Below, piece after piece: positions 1-15,385 of a stretch of DNA of 64,000 nucleotides (positions within the stretch are counted from its first letter, which is position 1; each line of letters begins with the position of its first letter). The stretch comes from Rostratula benghalensis (lineage: Eukaryota; Chordata; Aves; Charadriiformes; Rostratulidae), in contig VXAI01000179.1 of assembly GCA_013399305.1 (NCBI GenBank), positions 1,362,727 through 1,426,726 on the forward strand. Direction: 5' to 3'. A program made the position numbers and the translations under genes. The notes under the pieces are model-generated. The model searched no databases. It was not told the DNA's origin and saw nothing but the letters and a program-made list of their open reading frames with translations.

Positions 1-539
1 CAGCACCTTGACCTTTCTTCCAGCGATGCTGACATTTATACCAATTAGGTTGATTTTAATCTTTTGAAAACTAGAAGCAGATTTTAACATATCCTTAAAA
101 AAGCTGGGTTTTTTTTCTAATTAAATAAAAATAGATTATATATAATTTATGTGAAAGAAGATCTTTTTTTATTAGCTCTGAGGGGTAATCCAATTTTTGT
201 GCATGCATATAGAAATAATTAACTACAGTATTATCTAGAAAGAAAATGAGAAATTCAAATTTTGAAGACTTCTGAATTCAGATAGTACAGTTTCTGAAAA
301 CTGAATTTCTTCTAATGGTGGTTGAGAGTTGATTATCTTACCATAAGCCACTCCCCATGCTGAAGTCATGCTATTTAGTTTTAATTGCAATCAAGTAGTA
401 AATCAGATACTGCTGTCCTAAAAGGTGGCTTTGGTCTAGCAGCATCTCTAAACAAAATTTGTAGCCAATACTTATCATACTATATTTACCAGAAACACTA
501 CCCAAATCACTTATAGATAAAAAACAACCAAGCATGAAA

Positions 540-690
540 AACAACCAAGCTTCAATTTTTTGGTTGTGGGTTTTTTTTTTGTTGGGTGTTTTGCTGATTG
601 GTGTTTTTTTGTTTTGTTTTTTAATTTTTGGTGATGGTGGTTTTATTGGTTTGGGGTTTTTGTTTTTTCTTTTTTTTGTGTGTGTGCTGC
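540..690. repeat. T/G-rich low-complexity tract
   Basis: About 150 bases composed almost only of T and G on the plus strand, with long T-runs broken by GG and GTG. The 97-codon open frame across it is an artefact of this composition (mostly Phe, Leu, Gly, Val). Confidence 0.8.
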
Positions 691-831
691 AAGACCCAAT
701 ACTAATGCTTACATTTCACAACTCAGCAAAGTTCAAAAACATGGCCACGCACTTTTCCAAGTCTCTAAGAAAAGACAACCCAAGAACCAGGGTACCAGCA
801 CATAATAGCACAGCTAACTCAGTTTGAAGAA

Positions 832-1036
832 CAGATCTAGACTGGATATTAGGAATAAGTTCTTTACCATGAGGGTGGTGGAACACTGGAACAGGTTGCC
901 CAAGGAGATAGTTGGGGCCCCTTCCCTGGAGATATTGAAGGTGAAGATCAATGAGGGACTGGGCAACCTGGTCTAGTTGGGGAGGTTGGACTAAATGACA
1001 CTAGAGGTCTCCTCCAGCCTGGGCCATTCTATGATT
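832..1036 (+). mobile_element. CR1 LINE 3' fragment
   Basis: It has the typical CR1 3' region: TGAGGGTGGTGGAACACTGG, then CAGGTTGCCCAAGGAGAT, then the GGTTGGACTAAATGACACTAGAGG block, and it ends with CATTCTATGATT, the usual CR1 3' terminus. It is 5'-truncated, as nearly all avian CR1 copies are, and lies antisense to PUM2. Confidence 0.9.
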
Positions 1037-4000
1037 TTAACTCCTTTTATTTTCCTGAGCACTTCAGGGCCAGCTGTACGAAACTTAAGTTTTCTGACAC
1101 TGTAGATAAACTCTAGTAACACAACATTTTGCTCACTTTGCCCAGTCTTACAAAGACGAAATTTAAGTTGGCATTATCTATTGCTATCAACAGCAAGAGA
1201 AACAATACAGTCCTTTTCCTGTAGCAAAGAATCTCCCTTTCTGTCTCCATCAGAAACAGCAGCCCACAAAATCCGGTCCCCTATCATAAATGCAAGCTTC
1301 ATAGATCAGTTTAGAGATGGGAGAAAATATAAGCAGCACAAGTATCTTCTGAAGATCCGTTTTCCTCAATGCTGGCCCTATCACTGCAACAGGTGAAAAC
1401 ATCCAGTATAGTAACAACCAAGCTAGATCTACTACTTATAAAGATGTGCCCTCTCCCCAAAGCAGCAGCTTTGGTTAGGATTATCTGTACAACCAGGAAG
1501 TTTTACTTGCTCTGATTCAATGCCAACATTCACTTAATTCACATGCTCCAAAAATAAATGTTATTATAATATACTTTACTACCTCAAATTCAGGACGTGG
1601 AAAAAATGAATTTCTCCATGTCTATTTATTCATCTAGAATAATTCATAAATCAAAAAAAAGGGGCCTATGAAACACACTGCTCAACACTTACAATTATTT
1701 CCTGGTTTTGACTGATAACATATTTTTTTGTTTTGTTTTGTTTTTTCCCTCCACCCCTACGATCACTCTGATGACTCCTCTTTTCTCCATTTACCACCTA
1801 CCTGCTTTTGGGATTAGTTGCTAGATCTAATCTTAGTTTCCAGGAGTCGAATGCTAATGAGTCTTTCCAACTAAGAGAAGCTGGCAACAGTTCCACCTTT
1901 CTGATACACATCAGCTCATTCCACAGGGCCCCCAAATTATGCACAAATGGATACTACACACCAAAGAAGTCTTTAGGTATAATGATTCCTCACACACTGC
2001 TGTTAAACAGATAGACCCGCTTAAGTGTATCCATGAACTTTTCCTCCTTTGACATACAGATTGAAAATTCTGATCTTCTTCCCTTTCCACAAAAACTGGA
2101 TACAACATATCAGCAGCTATTAGTCCATTTTTCATTCCTAATGCTGTGATGAGGTTTCAACAAAAACCAAAATACTAGTTTTTTAGGAGATTCTTTCTTC
2201 CTAATGTTTACAGTCTTTTCTCTCTCCCCCTGAAATTAACAATTTATTTTAGAGTCCTACGCAAAACCCTTCTGTCAAAACTCCTACTAAGATGGGTTAT
2301 CTCATTTCTATCTGTATCCACTACTACCTCACATTATGCCCACAGACTGTCCTCAATACAGAATGCTGCAACGTTCAACCAATAAACTGAGCTCATGACC
2401 AAGCTGAGAACACCTAACCAGCTACTGGTGAACGGGACGGTCCTTCCATCCTTCCATTCCACTTGGTGATAATCAAGTAAAAGATTTGGTCTAGAAGGTT
2501 TTTTCCTTCTTTTTCCACACATGAGAATTACACCAGATCGGGTTGCTGAACTGGCTGAAACTCCACAGTAGGGAGATCACTAGACTGGACACAGGAGAAG
2601 CAACGAGGAGAAACTGGTCTGGAGTGGGAGTACCTGCTCAGCAGCAGCAGGAGCGAGATGACAAACCAGTAACGTGAAACCATGTCCTGACATAACTCAG
2701 GAGGCAGACTGCAGACCGGAGAGTCATCTAGCATTACCACAAGAAACACTGCTTAAAATATTACCTAGTTCTGGAATCCAGGCACCCAGATCCAGATCTA
2801 GGGATAAGTACTCTCCCCAACAACCCTGAATCCTACTAGAAGTAAGCTTCTAATCACTGTCTTACGAAAGCAAAGATTGCTTCTTTGAAAACAGTTGGAA
2901 AAAATAATTATAAAAGAAAACAAACAAACAAACAAAAACAGAAAAAAAAGATACAAAGACTTTATTTTATACATTAAAAGTGGTTAAACCAGCTAACCAG
3001 AAAGTAGTCAAAACCCTGTTTCTGCATGAAGAAATTCCAAATCTCATTTGTCCCCTCCCAGGCGAGTACTCTAACCACCCTGATGAAGAACAGAACACAT
3101 TTTGGGATTGAAGTTATGGTACTAGGCCATAAATTCAACACACACCACCTGGCAATTACAGTACTGTGACGGGAGAGAAAAGAAAATAAAGCTTCTGTTT
3201 GCATTTGCAAATGCTTGAGCCTTTTCCTTTATTCTGCCAAATGCTTCAATGCAAAATACCTTTTTAGTAGTTTTTCACAGGGGTGGCTCTTCTGCAGCCT
3301 TTATCTTCTTATGTATAATGTGCTTATGGCAGAGACTTACAAGCAAGTTCAAAAATTAAGGTCACTAAACTGGCTTTATTTTAAAACATAATACATAATT
3401 AAACTCTGTTTTGTAAAGCCACGCCAGACACTCAGCTACATATACAAAGAGCTCATTTAACATTTCAGATGGGTAGCCAGCAATAAAAATATTTTAATAC
3501 AAATTAAAACCCTTGTTACAAATCTAGTAGATTTGTGTCTAAGGACAACAAACCTAAAATACAAATACACAAACATCTATTATGAAATATTGCTGTTTAG
3601 CACTGCATATAGATTTCCCCTCTACACTATTTTACCAAATTAACTAAAGTTTCCTTATTTTGGTTTAGTAGCCAGCCAATAGTAAATCTGGATAAAAAAC
3701 CTGGCTGCTCAGTAGCTGAACAGGCAACTACAAGTCAGTACACAAGTTAGTTACAAAATATTAAATATTCTGTGAAGTGTTTTAAGAAAACAAACATTTC
3801 TTTGATTAAATCTGCCTTTGGCTAGATGCATCTTTCCATACCTCTTTGAGGCATCAAGGAACTAAAGCTTCCCTTACTGCCAAACTGGTTAATAGAAGTT
3901 GCTGCTCCTGAGTAATCCAAAATCTACAGTTATGTTATATTTTGAAAAGAGGTAACACTTTTGAGCACCATATGTAACAGAAATGGGACTGCAGACTTAT

Positions 4001-7000
4001 ACCAAATACTCCAAAAACAGAGCAGTCTAAGCTCCTTAAACTGTTTGAATAAACAAGATGTAAGGCATTTCTGACAAAACACTTTTTAGCAACTCATTTT
4101 AAGTTCTAACACGCACTTCCATGGTTATAATCCCCAAAGCAAAAACATTTTCCCCCAATAAGTATTGAATAATTTTCATTGCATTAAAATACAGTGTTCT
4201 AAAATCAACTCCATCTTTTTACAGGCAAGAAAATAGTACCTCAATCCCTGCATTTTAGGCTTCTTAGCTCATATTCTGAGATCAAGCTATGCTGCTGCAC
4301 TATATGACCCTTAAATTATTCAAATGCTCCAACAAAAACAAATTTTGTCTGTCAATTCATTTGGCCTGGCTCAGCAACCACTCTGGATCTTAACGTTCTT
4401 TTGGTTGATTTACTTGTGAAGTTTGAGAAGCCAAACATACAGGTGCTGAGGACACCAACAATGAAAAAAAAAGTGCAACTAGGAGATTTCAAGGTAAGAT
4501 TTTCTGCAGCATGTAGCAAGGGAAAAAAATAAAATAAAAAATATATATACACTCAGCAAAAGGACCATGCAATCTGCTGAAAAAGCCAAGTCACAAAGGC
4601 ATAAGGTGATGAGAAGAGCTGACACTTGTATACACAATGCTGATCAAACATTTTGCTCACATTCTTCTCAATAGGAATTATCAGTATCCTGGAAGTGTGC
4701 ACAACAGGAGAAAGGAATCTCCTAGGTTATTACCAACAGCACATATACATATATAAATATATACAAAATTATGCTGGTTAGCATCTCACAAGTCATTGCC
4801 AAGTTTAGAAATTACAGACCCATTTGCATATTCCCTGCCAACAGACTACACAGAGCAAGAAGAACAGGACTCAGCCTCCCATGAAGAAAAGCCAAGGAAT
4901 ATGAAGCACATCTTGCCACCTGTACCAGAGCTACGCAATGGTTCATTGACCTAACAAGATTCCCGGACCCTGGGTCCTGTTTCCAGCTATGGAAGGAGAT
5001 GTGCTCTAAGAAATACATAATTGCATCTTTTTTCCTCCCTGAACATGAATTCTACCATCATGTAAGACACTTATCTCTTCCTTGCACAGGCTTTCATGCC
5101 TCGGCTCTAGGAGTGGCAGAACTGTTAAACCCAAGTTTTTCTGAATTACTGTCACACATCCTCAGCGCCCAGGATCTTAATCTCTACGGTCAAATACTGG
5201 TATCTGACTACCAGCCTCCCATAAATTGATTATAATGTATCTGTACTGAAACCAGATTTTATAACTATTTATAACAGTTAACACCGTTGGCTCCATTTGA
5301 AGAGCTAAAGTGATATATCCCAACACAAGTAGGGCATACAGTTTATACTCAATAGCTTCTTAAAAGTCTTTTAATCATGTAAAAAAAATACCCACTCAAA
5401 AGAGTTTCAAGAAATGTACAGAACAGGAAGTCCGGGTGACAGATGTTGCAAGAGTTTGTAAAATAAGCTGAAAGAACAGATAGTAAATAAAAACTTAGTA
5501 TGTAGATAAAAATTTAATATCTAGTTTTATGAAACACAAGAATATTCCCATAAAAACTTATCCAATGAGGTTATGTAAACAGGAAATTATTTTCAAAATT
5601 TTAATTGAAACAATTTATTAAACTCATATGTATCCATACAGTTTTTGCTTATTATTTAAATGAGCTACAAGGAAAGGTAATTCTTCAGAGAAGGAGCTGA
5701 CTGGTCCTTTTCTGTTTGTACATCAAACTGAAGAACTGCCTTTCATACAAGAAAATCTACAGGTTTAATCTTTAATGTGAAATAGTTCAGGTGTAATCTC
5801 ATCTATTTTGGTGAGACTCATAACCTTCCCCTTACCGCACTTAGACGTGCATATATTGCTCTGCACCTCTCACTTCCATGTTCCTGCATAAACAAATCAC
5901 AAAAAAAAAAAAAAAGAGAAAAACTAAATATATTCAGAAGTTTGAAAACAAAGCTGTGAAATGAAATTTGAATTGCAGTTCTGGTCTACACATGCCTATT
6001 ATTTAATTGGTGCCTATTACTTAGTATCTGTATGTGACAGATCTCTTTTTGCTATTTTTAATATCTGCACTTTTCTTATTCAGCTCGTCAGTCAGCACCA
6101 CCTTCCTGCAACAGAGTAGTCAGTGTTACTGCTGACGGAACAGAAGTTTAGGGGAATTCACAAGATTAATTTCTAACCATTTCCATTATTGTTCCATTCT
6201 GCACTGCAAGGCTCTGTGAGTAATAACACTACACGGCTACTTCTGTAGGGAAGCGTGACATTAATTTGCTGCATTGCTGTTTCAAGACATCAGCCTTTGT
6301 TGCTTCATCATTAGTTCTTATTAAAAAACTATATTAAGTTAAAATACTTAAAAAACCCAGTGCTGTTGAGGCATTATGCTATTAAAAAAAAAAGCCAACA
6401 ACCAAACCCGACAACAAAAAAGAAAGACTTAAAAACTTGCCTTTTCTGAAGATGAAAACTCTATACAAACCCAAAATTTATCTACCCACAAGCAAGAACT
6501 AGAGACAATTTATCTCAATATATATTGTAATGATTAACAGAACATACAGCATTCATTCTAACAGAGCCAAAAAACTTTTCTTAAATATGTTAAAAAGAAT
6601 TGAAACAACAATGTACAGGCCTAGAATCAAGTAAAAATTTCCATAAATTAACTTTCCACATTGCAATCAAGACTTTGTATTTTGCTGATGTGTTTTCTTT
6701 AGACATCTAAATTATTTTCATGTTTCTGCTTGTTACCAGAGAATCCAGTAGCAAACTTCCCCTCTCCTCCAAAAGTAAAAAACCCGCCTTTTTTTTATTG
6801 TTTAAAAAAATGATGTATTTTTTAATACCCCTTAAAAAAAAAAGAAAGTGATTTTAAGGAATCCTATGGAAAATAAGTGACAAGTAACGCTATTTATACT
6901 AAGAAAAAGATTTTGTACATATGTATATAGACACCCACACACCCCCCATTAAAAGTAGGGCTGAGGAAATGCCAGAAGTCACTCTAACAGAATTTCCAGG

Positions 7001-10000
7001 AAGCAATTTTGTGTTACTGTAGCACTCATATCAGAAAAGTTCCTCCCACCCCCAGCGATTCTGTATATATAGCAAACCTTTTCCTCACAGCATTTACTTT
7101 CATTTTCTTTACTCCCAACTGGCAGAATCACTTACAATAACATTAATTCTTCAAGGACACTAGATGCAAGAACTGAAGTTCCATCATTAATTCTCCTGCC
7201 CAAAAGTTCCTAGCAACTTGACTTCTCCCTCCCAGTCCAGTAGCTTTTGAACAAGCTCTGTTGTTGCTTCCTTTTCTCCTCCAGCTGGCAAAAGCAAACC
7301 AGGGAATACCAACAAAGCTCAAAATGGGTGCTAAAACCAGGGATGAAGCAATGGAACTGCCCAGTCTTCAGGCAATGAATTGAATCACGAGTAGAACAAA
7401 GAAGAAATAAGTATTTTTACACTTCTCACTCCACCACAAACACACAGTTGTTTGAAAGAAAGCTGCTGATAAAGTACACTTCTCTGCATCACCAGCATAG
7501 AATGGCAGTGGAAAAAAAACCCAAATTTTTTAATATATATCAGTCTGCTTCAAAAATCTACCTTGATTCTTCAAGTCTTTTAACTGTGCATAACCTCACA
7601 GCCAGCCAGAGAACTCTACAGCGTGTTTCTTTTCACTTACTTTGTAAGAACCACTCTAGGGAAGCATATGTGGTTTCTACTTTATCTGCCCATAGCAGGG
7701 GAAGGGACACTTAAAGAAATTGCTGTTACCAGTTCTTTCAGCTGCTTTCTAAGGATGTTCTCCTTGGACAGTATGTGTATTTAAACCAACAACAGATTGC
7801 CTAAAAGTTGAAAAAAACCAGCCAACTGTTAAAACAAAAAAAATCTACAAAGACTACTTTAATTCAATAAGCCTCATTTCTAATTCAGTAAGAGCAGCAG
7901 CTTAACCTTGGACATTCATATCTCATTAAATGTTGGCCAGCACAGTCCTTCAAAGGAGGTTAAAAAAAAAAAAGTCTAAAATAACACCCAAGACTTTATA
8001 CTGATGACAATTAAGCTACTGGAAATAAAGTAGGCTATTTACAACTCAAATTAAAAGAATTGCAACAAAAAAAAATTCTAACAAAAATTAAAGACTGATT
8101 AATACATCTGTGTTAGGATGGATTTAAAGCCAAATTCTTCAGCCTTTTCACTTAAGAAGCCAAAAATTTAAAAGCACTTGGATATAAAGGCTACTGGCAT
8201 ATCAGCAGCAGAACTCAGGGCAGGCAAAAGCAGTAACTGTGGACACACTCACAAAAATTTTGAGTTATCATCTAAAAATAAAGGAAGGCATCTTACAAGG
8301 AAAACTTCTGATGAGATGTCCAAATGCCAGGTTATTCGATTTCATCCAAACGGAAATATTCCCTCAAACCTTTTACTGCCTGTGTGCTGCCCCCCACTTC
8401 ACATATTTACACACCACTTCGCTTTGCTCCCTGTGAATTCCAACCTCCACTGTCTTCACCAAAGGGAAAAGGCTTTCACATAACTCTTCCTTTCCCTTCA
8501 GAGATACCTGAAGGCCCTCGTCACCCTGACTTTACTTTAACTGCACCAAACCAAGGTAGTTTGGAAACCTAAATGCAGCTCTTCCATGCAATAAGGCAGT
8601 GTCATACATTTTCATAGGCCTCAACCACAAAAGTTTAAAATATTTTTATTTACTTGACACCTTGAATAATAGAAGAAAGTCAGTAAGAAAACATGAAGAA
8701 ATAACACTGCAAATGCCAGATACCTGAATGACTACATGTAGACTTCCCCCCACCCTGGACCTTACTGGCTCCCTGTACCTTAACCTGGGTATCTATAAAA
8801 AACTCTCCTAGAACACATAAACAAGTTTTAGCTTTGGGGGAAAAAAAAAACCCCTTCACAATTACATTTGGAATGAGGCCTGAACTCATAATTCCCCACC
8901 AAGAACCTCGAGCACGTGGGGATATGACACAAAGGAACTCCCAACTGGCTCCACTGGCAGCTCTCGAGTTCCCACCGTGCCAGGCCCCGAGGTGCACAAA
9001 CACCAAACCCAACACCAGCTGATCCCAGCCCGTGTCCACCTCCCGAAGTGGTGTTACCCCTCAGATTGATGCTACCCTCAACAATTCCTCACAGACCCAA
9101 ACCAGTTCTGCACAGAACTACTGCTGCTGCAGCAGCGTACAGAATCACTGATCTGTATGTAAATCACCATGCCCCGCTGACCACATGCTCTTTGATTTGC
9201 TGTAGTATAAAACCAGCATCTCCCAGTGCTCAATAAGCACTGAAGCACAAAGGCCTCTACTTCAAAGAGCTCTCAGCCTAAGTGTAAGGCAAAGCTTGGT
9301 ACAATCAGAAACCAAACTGGTAAAGTAAGAATAAAACCATCACTCACATTAAGACACTCACCAATGCACCAGTGCCAGGTGTTTGGAGACATCAAGGCAG
9401 GTGAAAATGTGAAGACTAACTCAAGGAGTATGTCAGAAAAGCACAAAAGAGGGGAGGGCAGCACAAGAAATACTTGTGAATACACTTAATATCAAGACAC
9501 AACAAATACCACAATCCACAAAGAGGGAGTAGCAGTTCACCACACAGGAGACAATGTGCCGTGGGTGGGAATTGGCCAAGCATCTCATGAGCTGAAACTA
9601 TCAGCTGCAGTTCAAAACGTTGGTGAAAAGGTCAGAAAATATGCAGATGCATCAGAAGGGCAAACGTGATTGGGAGGAGTGATCAAGGCAGAGTCTTGGA
9701 ACAGAAGTTACATGGAATAAACTTGTTTGCCCCAGTCAGGTGACTGCAATTACAGTCCTTGCCCTGAGGACAGTTAACACTAAGATGCCCATTCCATGCA
9801 CTACAGGCTTAAAACTACTAAAAAAAAAAAAAAAAACCCTGCAAAATTCCAAGCTGTAATTTTCTTCTCTCTCATTAGGGAAGTGACTTAAAGTGTAGCA
9901 CAGAAAAATTCTCAATGCTTGTCTTTCAGTTGAATTCCATGAAAAACCTTGCAGTATGTCACAAAATATTCCTTTTTAGCTATGTCAAATCAAAGAGAGG

Positions 10001-12934
10001 GGAAGGACAGAGGAGGTACCTGGTCCCAGCTCTGTCTGCTGCCAAAGTGTGAGTCACAAGCAGGCGCTAAGGTGATGTCCCAACTGTGCAGGTTGCAAGA
10101 CACTAAAATTTTTTTAAACACACAAAAGAGCCAGAACCTTAAAATTCACCTGAAAAACTGACAGTATTTTATCCAAATTGCACAGCACTACCACGATGAA
10201 AAAAAATCTCACCGAGAAGTTAATCAAGGATGTGAAAGGGCACACAACATTTTCCAACACAGGAATCAAATGCCCTTTCCCAGCTCTCCCCTAACCACAA
10301 CGGAAAATCCTTCCAGTCTAAGATTTCTTTTTCTAGTTTGCAAAGCTGGAGAAGTTTTACTGATTTGCAAATTTGAGAAGCTGCTTAAATCACACACATG
10401 ACATTCACAATCTGGATTCTAGTTCAGTGGAGCTAAATGCCACTGCAATTAATTGAAGAGAATGGCAAAATAAAAAATTAAACCCAGTACAAACTTAAAC
10501 ACAGAAAGACAACACATAACAAAGTTGTTACAGAACCTGTTGATTGCAGAAACAGAAGCAAATGATCTCAAGAACAGCTTCAGATGGGCATTAACTTTAC
10601 AGGGAGACGAAGCCATCAATTAGCAAAGGTAAGACTTGGATCTATATATTTATTTATTTTTCTACTATGATAGACTAGCACTATAGGAAAATTATGTGCC
10701 GGTTATTTGCTTAGCACTTAAATAGATACTTTAAGACTTTTTCATGAGAGTTATTTTGAAAGCACTTTAAAATACTTGTATTTCACAATTACACTTTACT
10801 TTTAAGCTTAAGTAAAAGTTGCAAACAAAAGTTTGGAAATCGAAACATAGCTCACTCGTAGCTCCACAGTTTTAAGTACAATCTATAAAAGAAGAACTAA
10901 TGATTCAGGAAATGCGACTCCCACTGTAAAGTCAGGAAACAGATGATGTTGTTCCCAATTTGAATGATGAGATTATGTTCATTGTTCCAAGGGATTGGCT
11001 ACACAACTGTGAGGTCTCATATGGGAACATTATTTCCCAATTTCCATTGCACAAACATATTAGCATATCTTATTTGAACAACAAACAACATCTCATTGTT
11101 TAAAATCACAGCAAAATTTTTGCTAGAAGCTGTCGATTTCATCCTGAGGCAACAACATTAAACATTTGCACATTTTATTAGTTTAATAACATCCACGTAT
11201 TTTCTCTTGGCTATGTTAATTCTAAAAGATCCCTGTGGAAGTCATGCTGAGTACTCGCAAAAAAAATTATATATAGACCTTCTCCTCCACATCACAGAAG
11301 TGCTAAAAGCCTTTGACCTCAATAAGACTCTTTCCTTTGTTCTCTCCATCCACTCCCAAAAAGGGATTTTTCTTTTTTTCAGCAGCTATTCACAAGGCTT
11401 CTCCAGAAGATTGTAAATACTAACACAAACAAGTTACATCAACTGCAGCTCCACTGAAGCTTTGCACAAAGATACAAAATGCTTTATAGCACCACTATCC
11501 TTCAGATGCTTCAAAAATGCTGCTACAATCAGAGAAATAATTTCTCTGGTGTTCTGTTGCTTATCAGCTCTTGCTTCCTCAGGATCTGAGGAGGCTCTGG
11601 TAGACCTACCTGCAGCATTCTAATGCTTTCATCATCAGTTCTTACCCTTTTCCCCCTCTACTGGAGGCACAGAGAGCAGGAAGCAGCAAACAACATGTCA
11701 AAATTCATAACCTGATGTATTTAGCTTAAACTGCTTAAGTGTTTAAATACCTTTGCCCTGAGGGAAGCAGATAGGGCTGATGGGGGAAAAGATAGGACAA
11801 ATACCTATCACAGTGCTGTTATCTCTTTGCTTCTGCACATGGTAAGAACATTCCCAAGTACCCTGACATCCAAGTAAATATATCATGGGCTTCCCCAAAA
11901 CCTCATCTCTGTAACAGCAAATATTACAGACTGACTGCTGATCACTAAGCCTTTGTATCCTCGATGATTCTTGATTACAGAAGTGATGTGAATTAATGAC
12001 AAATGGATCACTAACCTATCTGCAGCCCCGTGGGGATGTTAAGAAAAGTGGACACTGATATTCCTCAGACACTGTGCTATCTAAGAGCGTGAAGTGCTTT
12101 TCTAGTCTTGAGGGAAAGAAAAAAATGTGTCAGAAACCCAAGCAAACTGCTTTCTTATCCTTAGTTCGTTATCCTTTACAACTCTTTTCAGTATTAAGTA
12201 TTTTAAAGGAAGATGAATGAGACCCAGGGATGGTCACTTCTACATTGAGAAGTTTATATTGAATCCTGTCAGCCAGTGACTGTCAGCTCAGTGCTGTTGC
12301 AATATGAAGGGTGACAATGGTGGTCTCTTCACACAAATGAAGGCCCTTTTGGCTTTGACATCTTGCACCGAGGAGCTGTGCACGCATCACCTTTCAGCCC
12401 AGTGTCCAAAGATTTTTTGGGCATTATCTCCCAGCAAGTGATTGCTCCTCCAGTTTCTGCCCTCGCTTATGTTGCCAGTAATTCTGTACAGCCTCCCCCT
12501 CTGCCAGCAAAGTAGTTCAACTTTCCACAGTTCTTGCCACAGAAGTAACTGCTGTCCATCACTCTAATGTTTTGCTGCTACAGCTGAAGAAGCCTTGGAA
12601 GGACACAAACAGAATGTGAATGTTAACAGCATCACACATTTCTGTACCTCTTATTCTACACACCAATAACACTAACTTTGAGTCAGAGTAAACTTAGACA
12701 GCAATGTGTCAAGAATACACGTATCAAAAAGACTTTTCCATCTCGACAAAGAGTTGAATCCCATCCAATTGTCATGCTTTGGAACTTCCTGCTCTTCTCT
12801 TAAGTGTGTGTGACACCTGAAATTTTTCCATCGCAGCGTTGTAATTTCCCAATCAGCACACAGTAAGCCTCAGCACTATCATGGATAACCCATTTCCTCT
12901 GCCCCTGCGTTATCAATGGGCTCTAAATTACTGT

Positions 12935-13065
12935 GTAGAATAGAATATTGCAGTTGGAAGGCAGCTTCTAACCCAGCTGCCTGACCACTTCAGGGCTGAC
13001 CAAAAGTCCAAGCATGTTATTAACGACATGCAATGCCTATTGACTTCACTGAAAATTCCCATAGG
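12935..13065 (-). mobile_element. CR1 LINE 3' fragment
   Basis: Inverted CR1 3' end. TAGAATATTGCAGTTGGAAGG leads into CTGCCTGACCACTTCAGGGC and ACCAAAAGTCCAAGCATGTT, a block common in diverged avian CR1 copies. The first part is degraded. Confidence 0.75.
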
Positions 13066-13925
13066 TCATTTCTCAAGACAGACACTGAGAAGCAGTTCTT
13101 CAGGCTTTTCCCCAGAGTAAAAAATAAATATCCTACTAGACAAATAACTACCTTTACTAAAGACGTCGTCTTACTTTATCCTTAATAAGATGTTCAATTC
13201 TTTAGAAGACATTTCAGCTGGCTTTCAGAAGACAGGAATTAGTTTCTTGGAATTAGTTAAGTATATTTATTAACTTCTTATTCTGACTGACTTAGAATGG
13301 ATTACTTGACTATTGTAGCACTTCACCTAATCTGAAGATTCTTCAAAATCCATCAGTGATTCCAGCCAAGTTCATCTGTTCCTCTTAAAAACAAATTGCT
13401 CACAACTCTTCTTTCAACTCATCTCTATGTACTACTCTGAATCAATCAGATATCTTCAAGCACAGAAGAAAATACAAGGTTTTTCCTCATTCTGCATTTA
13501 CTTGAATCCACCTATTAAAGCCTCAGGCTTATGCCAATTTCTTGCCACAAGACTAGTAGGGTTTCAAAAAGTAATTTTAAGCCATCCTTATTTTCACTGT
13601 ATGAAAATTTCTTACTTTTAGTAATTACTTTGCTTGAAAAATCCCTGCAGAGTTTACAGTTTTCCTTTTTTGTATTTCACTTTGTATACATTCTAAGTTG
13701 CTATTGAATCAGCGGGGATAAAGCTCCATTGTCTTCACAAAATATAGTTCAGTCTTGCTATATTTATCTAAAAAGTTTTTTCATTATTTTGGCATTGTTT
13801 GACTGCCCAATGGCAAGCTAAAATTTATGTCAAATCCACAGTTTTAAGATACACTTAGATAACATACATTGAATCTAAGATCTCAGTATTTTCATTTCTA
13901 CTTCTTACCTATGTAATAACTTGGC

Positions 13926-14014
13926 CAGCTGGCTCTAGGTGGTCCTGCTCGAGGAGGGAGGTTGGACCATATGACCTCTACAGCACTCTTCCAACCTCAA
14001 TCAATTTGTGATAT
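13926..14014 (+). mobile_element. CR1 LINE 3' end fragment
   Basis: GGCTCTAGGTGGTCCTGCTC, GGAGGTTGGACCATATGACC, CTTCCAACCTCAATCAATTTGTGAT: the last ~90 bases of a CR1 copy, plus orientation, inside the PUM2 intron. Confidence 0.8.
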
Positions 14015-14224
14015 TTATCTATTACACTTATTTTTCTTATTTTTATTTCTATTTTTTTTTCTCAATGCACCAAAACAGTCTATCTTTCGTATATTTATCT
14101 ACACAGATTGTCCATCCAGTACTTGCAGAACAATTTTAACTAAACTCCTTCCACAGTTTGCATAAATTCAGTTTAGAACACCCATTTCTCTAGTAATTCT
14201 AACTCAATAGTTGCCTATTCTTAA

Positions 14225-14263
14225 AAAAAATATATATATTTTTATATATATATAAAAACATTA
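14225..14263. repeat. AT-rich simple repeat
   Basis: A-run followed by TA dinucleotides (ATATATATTTTTATATATATATAAAA). Simple low-complexity DNA with no other signal. Confidence 0.8.
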
Positions 14264-15385
14264 CAGTTACTTCTGTCTTAAAATCCCCAGAAGAACCAAT
14301 AGACAGAACACTCAAATCAAAGAGCTGAGATGGAGAAGTCTCCTGATCTGTACTTCTTGCCGTTAGTTCATATTGATAAGGAAGAACAGGAGCAGTGAAA
14401 AATAGCAGAACATAACGACAGTTTCAATTACAGAAAGTTGGAAAACACTTTGCACGTGGGTATCAATATATAGGAAAGTAAGAGTAGTCTCCCCCTCACT
14501 AAATCTTTATAATGTATAAAACAATCGAAGTACTTTAAGAAAACCAAGAACAGTTCCCCTGCACATCCCATTCAACTTACAGAAAACACGCAAGGTTTGT
14601 GACATTCACGTGCTGGAGGAATGCAAAAATATTTTGACACACCTAACTGATAATTAAACAAAGCTGCTGATTCAGACATAGGTCTGATTCCCCCTGGGGA
14701 TGAAAAGCAGGTGGCAGAAGAGAGATGCAACTTTTGCTCAGCATTTACCTATCTGAATTTATCTCTACAACGTAGATCACCCTTGCAAAATGCTGCACCG
14801 TGAAAATCAGCACCGCTGCCTGTACAACAGACTGAACAGTGGCAAGGAAAAAACCAATGTTTTCATACTCAGGAATTGTGTTCTAGTGGACAAGTAGGAT
14901 ATTGTAGAATTTTTGTATTTACAGAACTGCTTTACAGTTTCTACAGAAGGGTAATATAGAATGTGATACAGCTTGAAACGGGATGCCAGGGGGAAAGATG
15001 TTTTTATTTCGCTATATAGATCAATTTAAGAGGAAGAAAAAAAGTAAAATAATAAAACCAGAAGAAAATGCCAAAAGAAATTAAAGAATGGGAAAAAAAC
15101 AGATTAAGCAAACCACAGACACAACAGATATTCCTGTTTTAAAGCAAAATTTGTAAGCAAATTGTATTTATTCACATTTGCTCCTGTATTTACTACATTT
15201 TTTGAACACGTTCCATAATTCCTTGGGCTTGGGAAGGTACAAAAAGTTTCTCACAGACTCAAGCGTGGCATATTACCAGAGTCCCAGGGAAAAAAGCCAT
15301 TCTTATATCAAATTCAAAATGAAGATTTTAAAGAAAAATTAGGAAGCTGTATCAATTAAACAGTGGGATGTAAATGCTTGAAACT

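Noticed and set aside
8680..9039. 119-codon minus-strand frame
   Set aside because: No recognisable domain, not flanked by plausible splice sites, and overlapped by frames on the other strand; antisense noise in an intron.
12310..12514. GC-richer patch in the PUM2 intron with a 67-codon open plus-strand frame (FGFDILHRGAVHASPFSPVS...)
   Set aside because: No ATG, preceded by an in-frame TGA, no good splice sites, no family I recognise. It could be an old processed fragment but cannot be supported.
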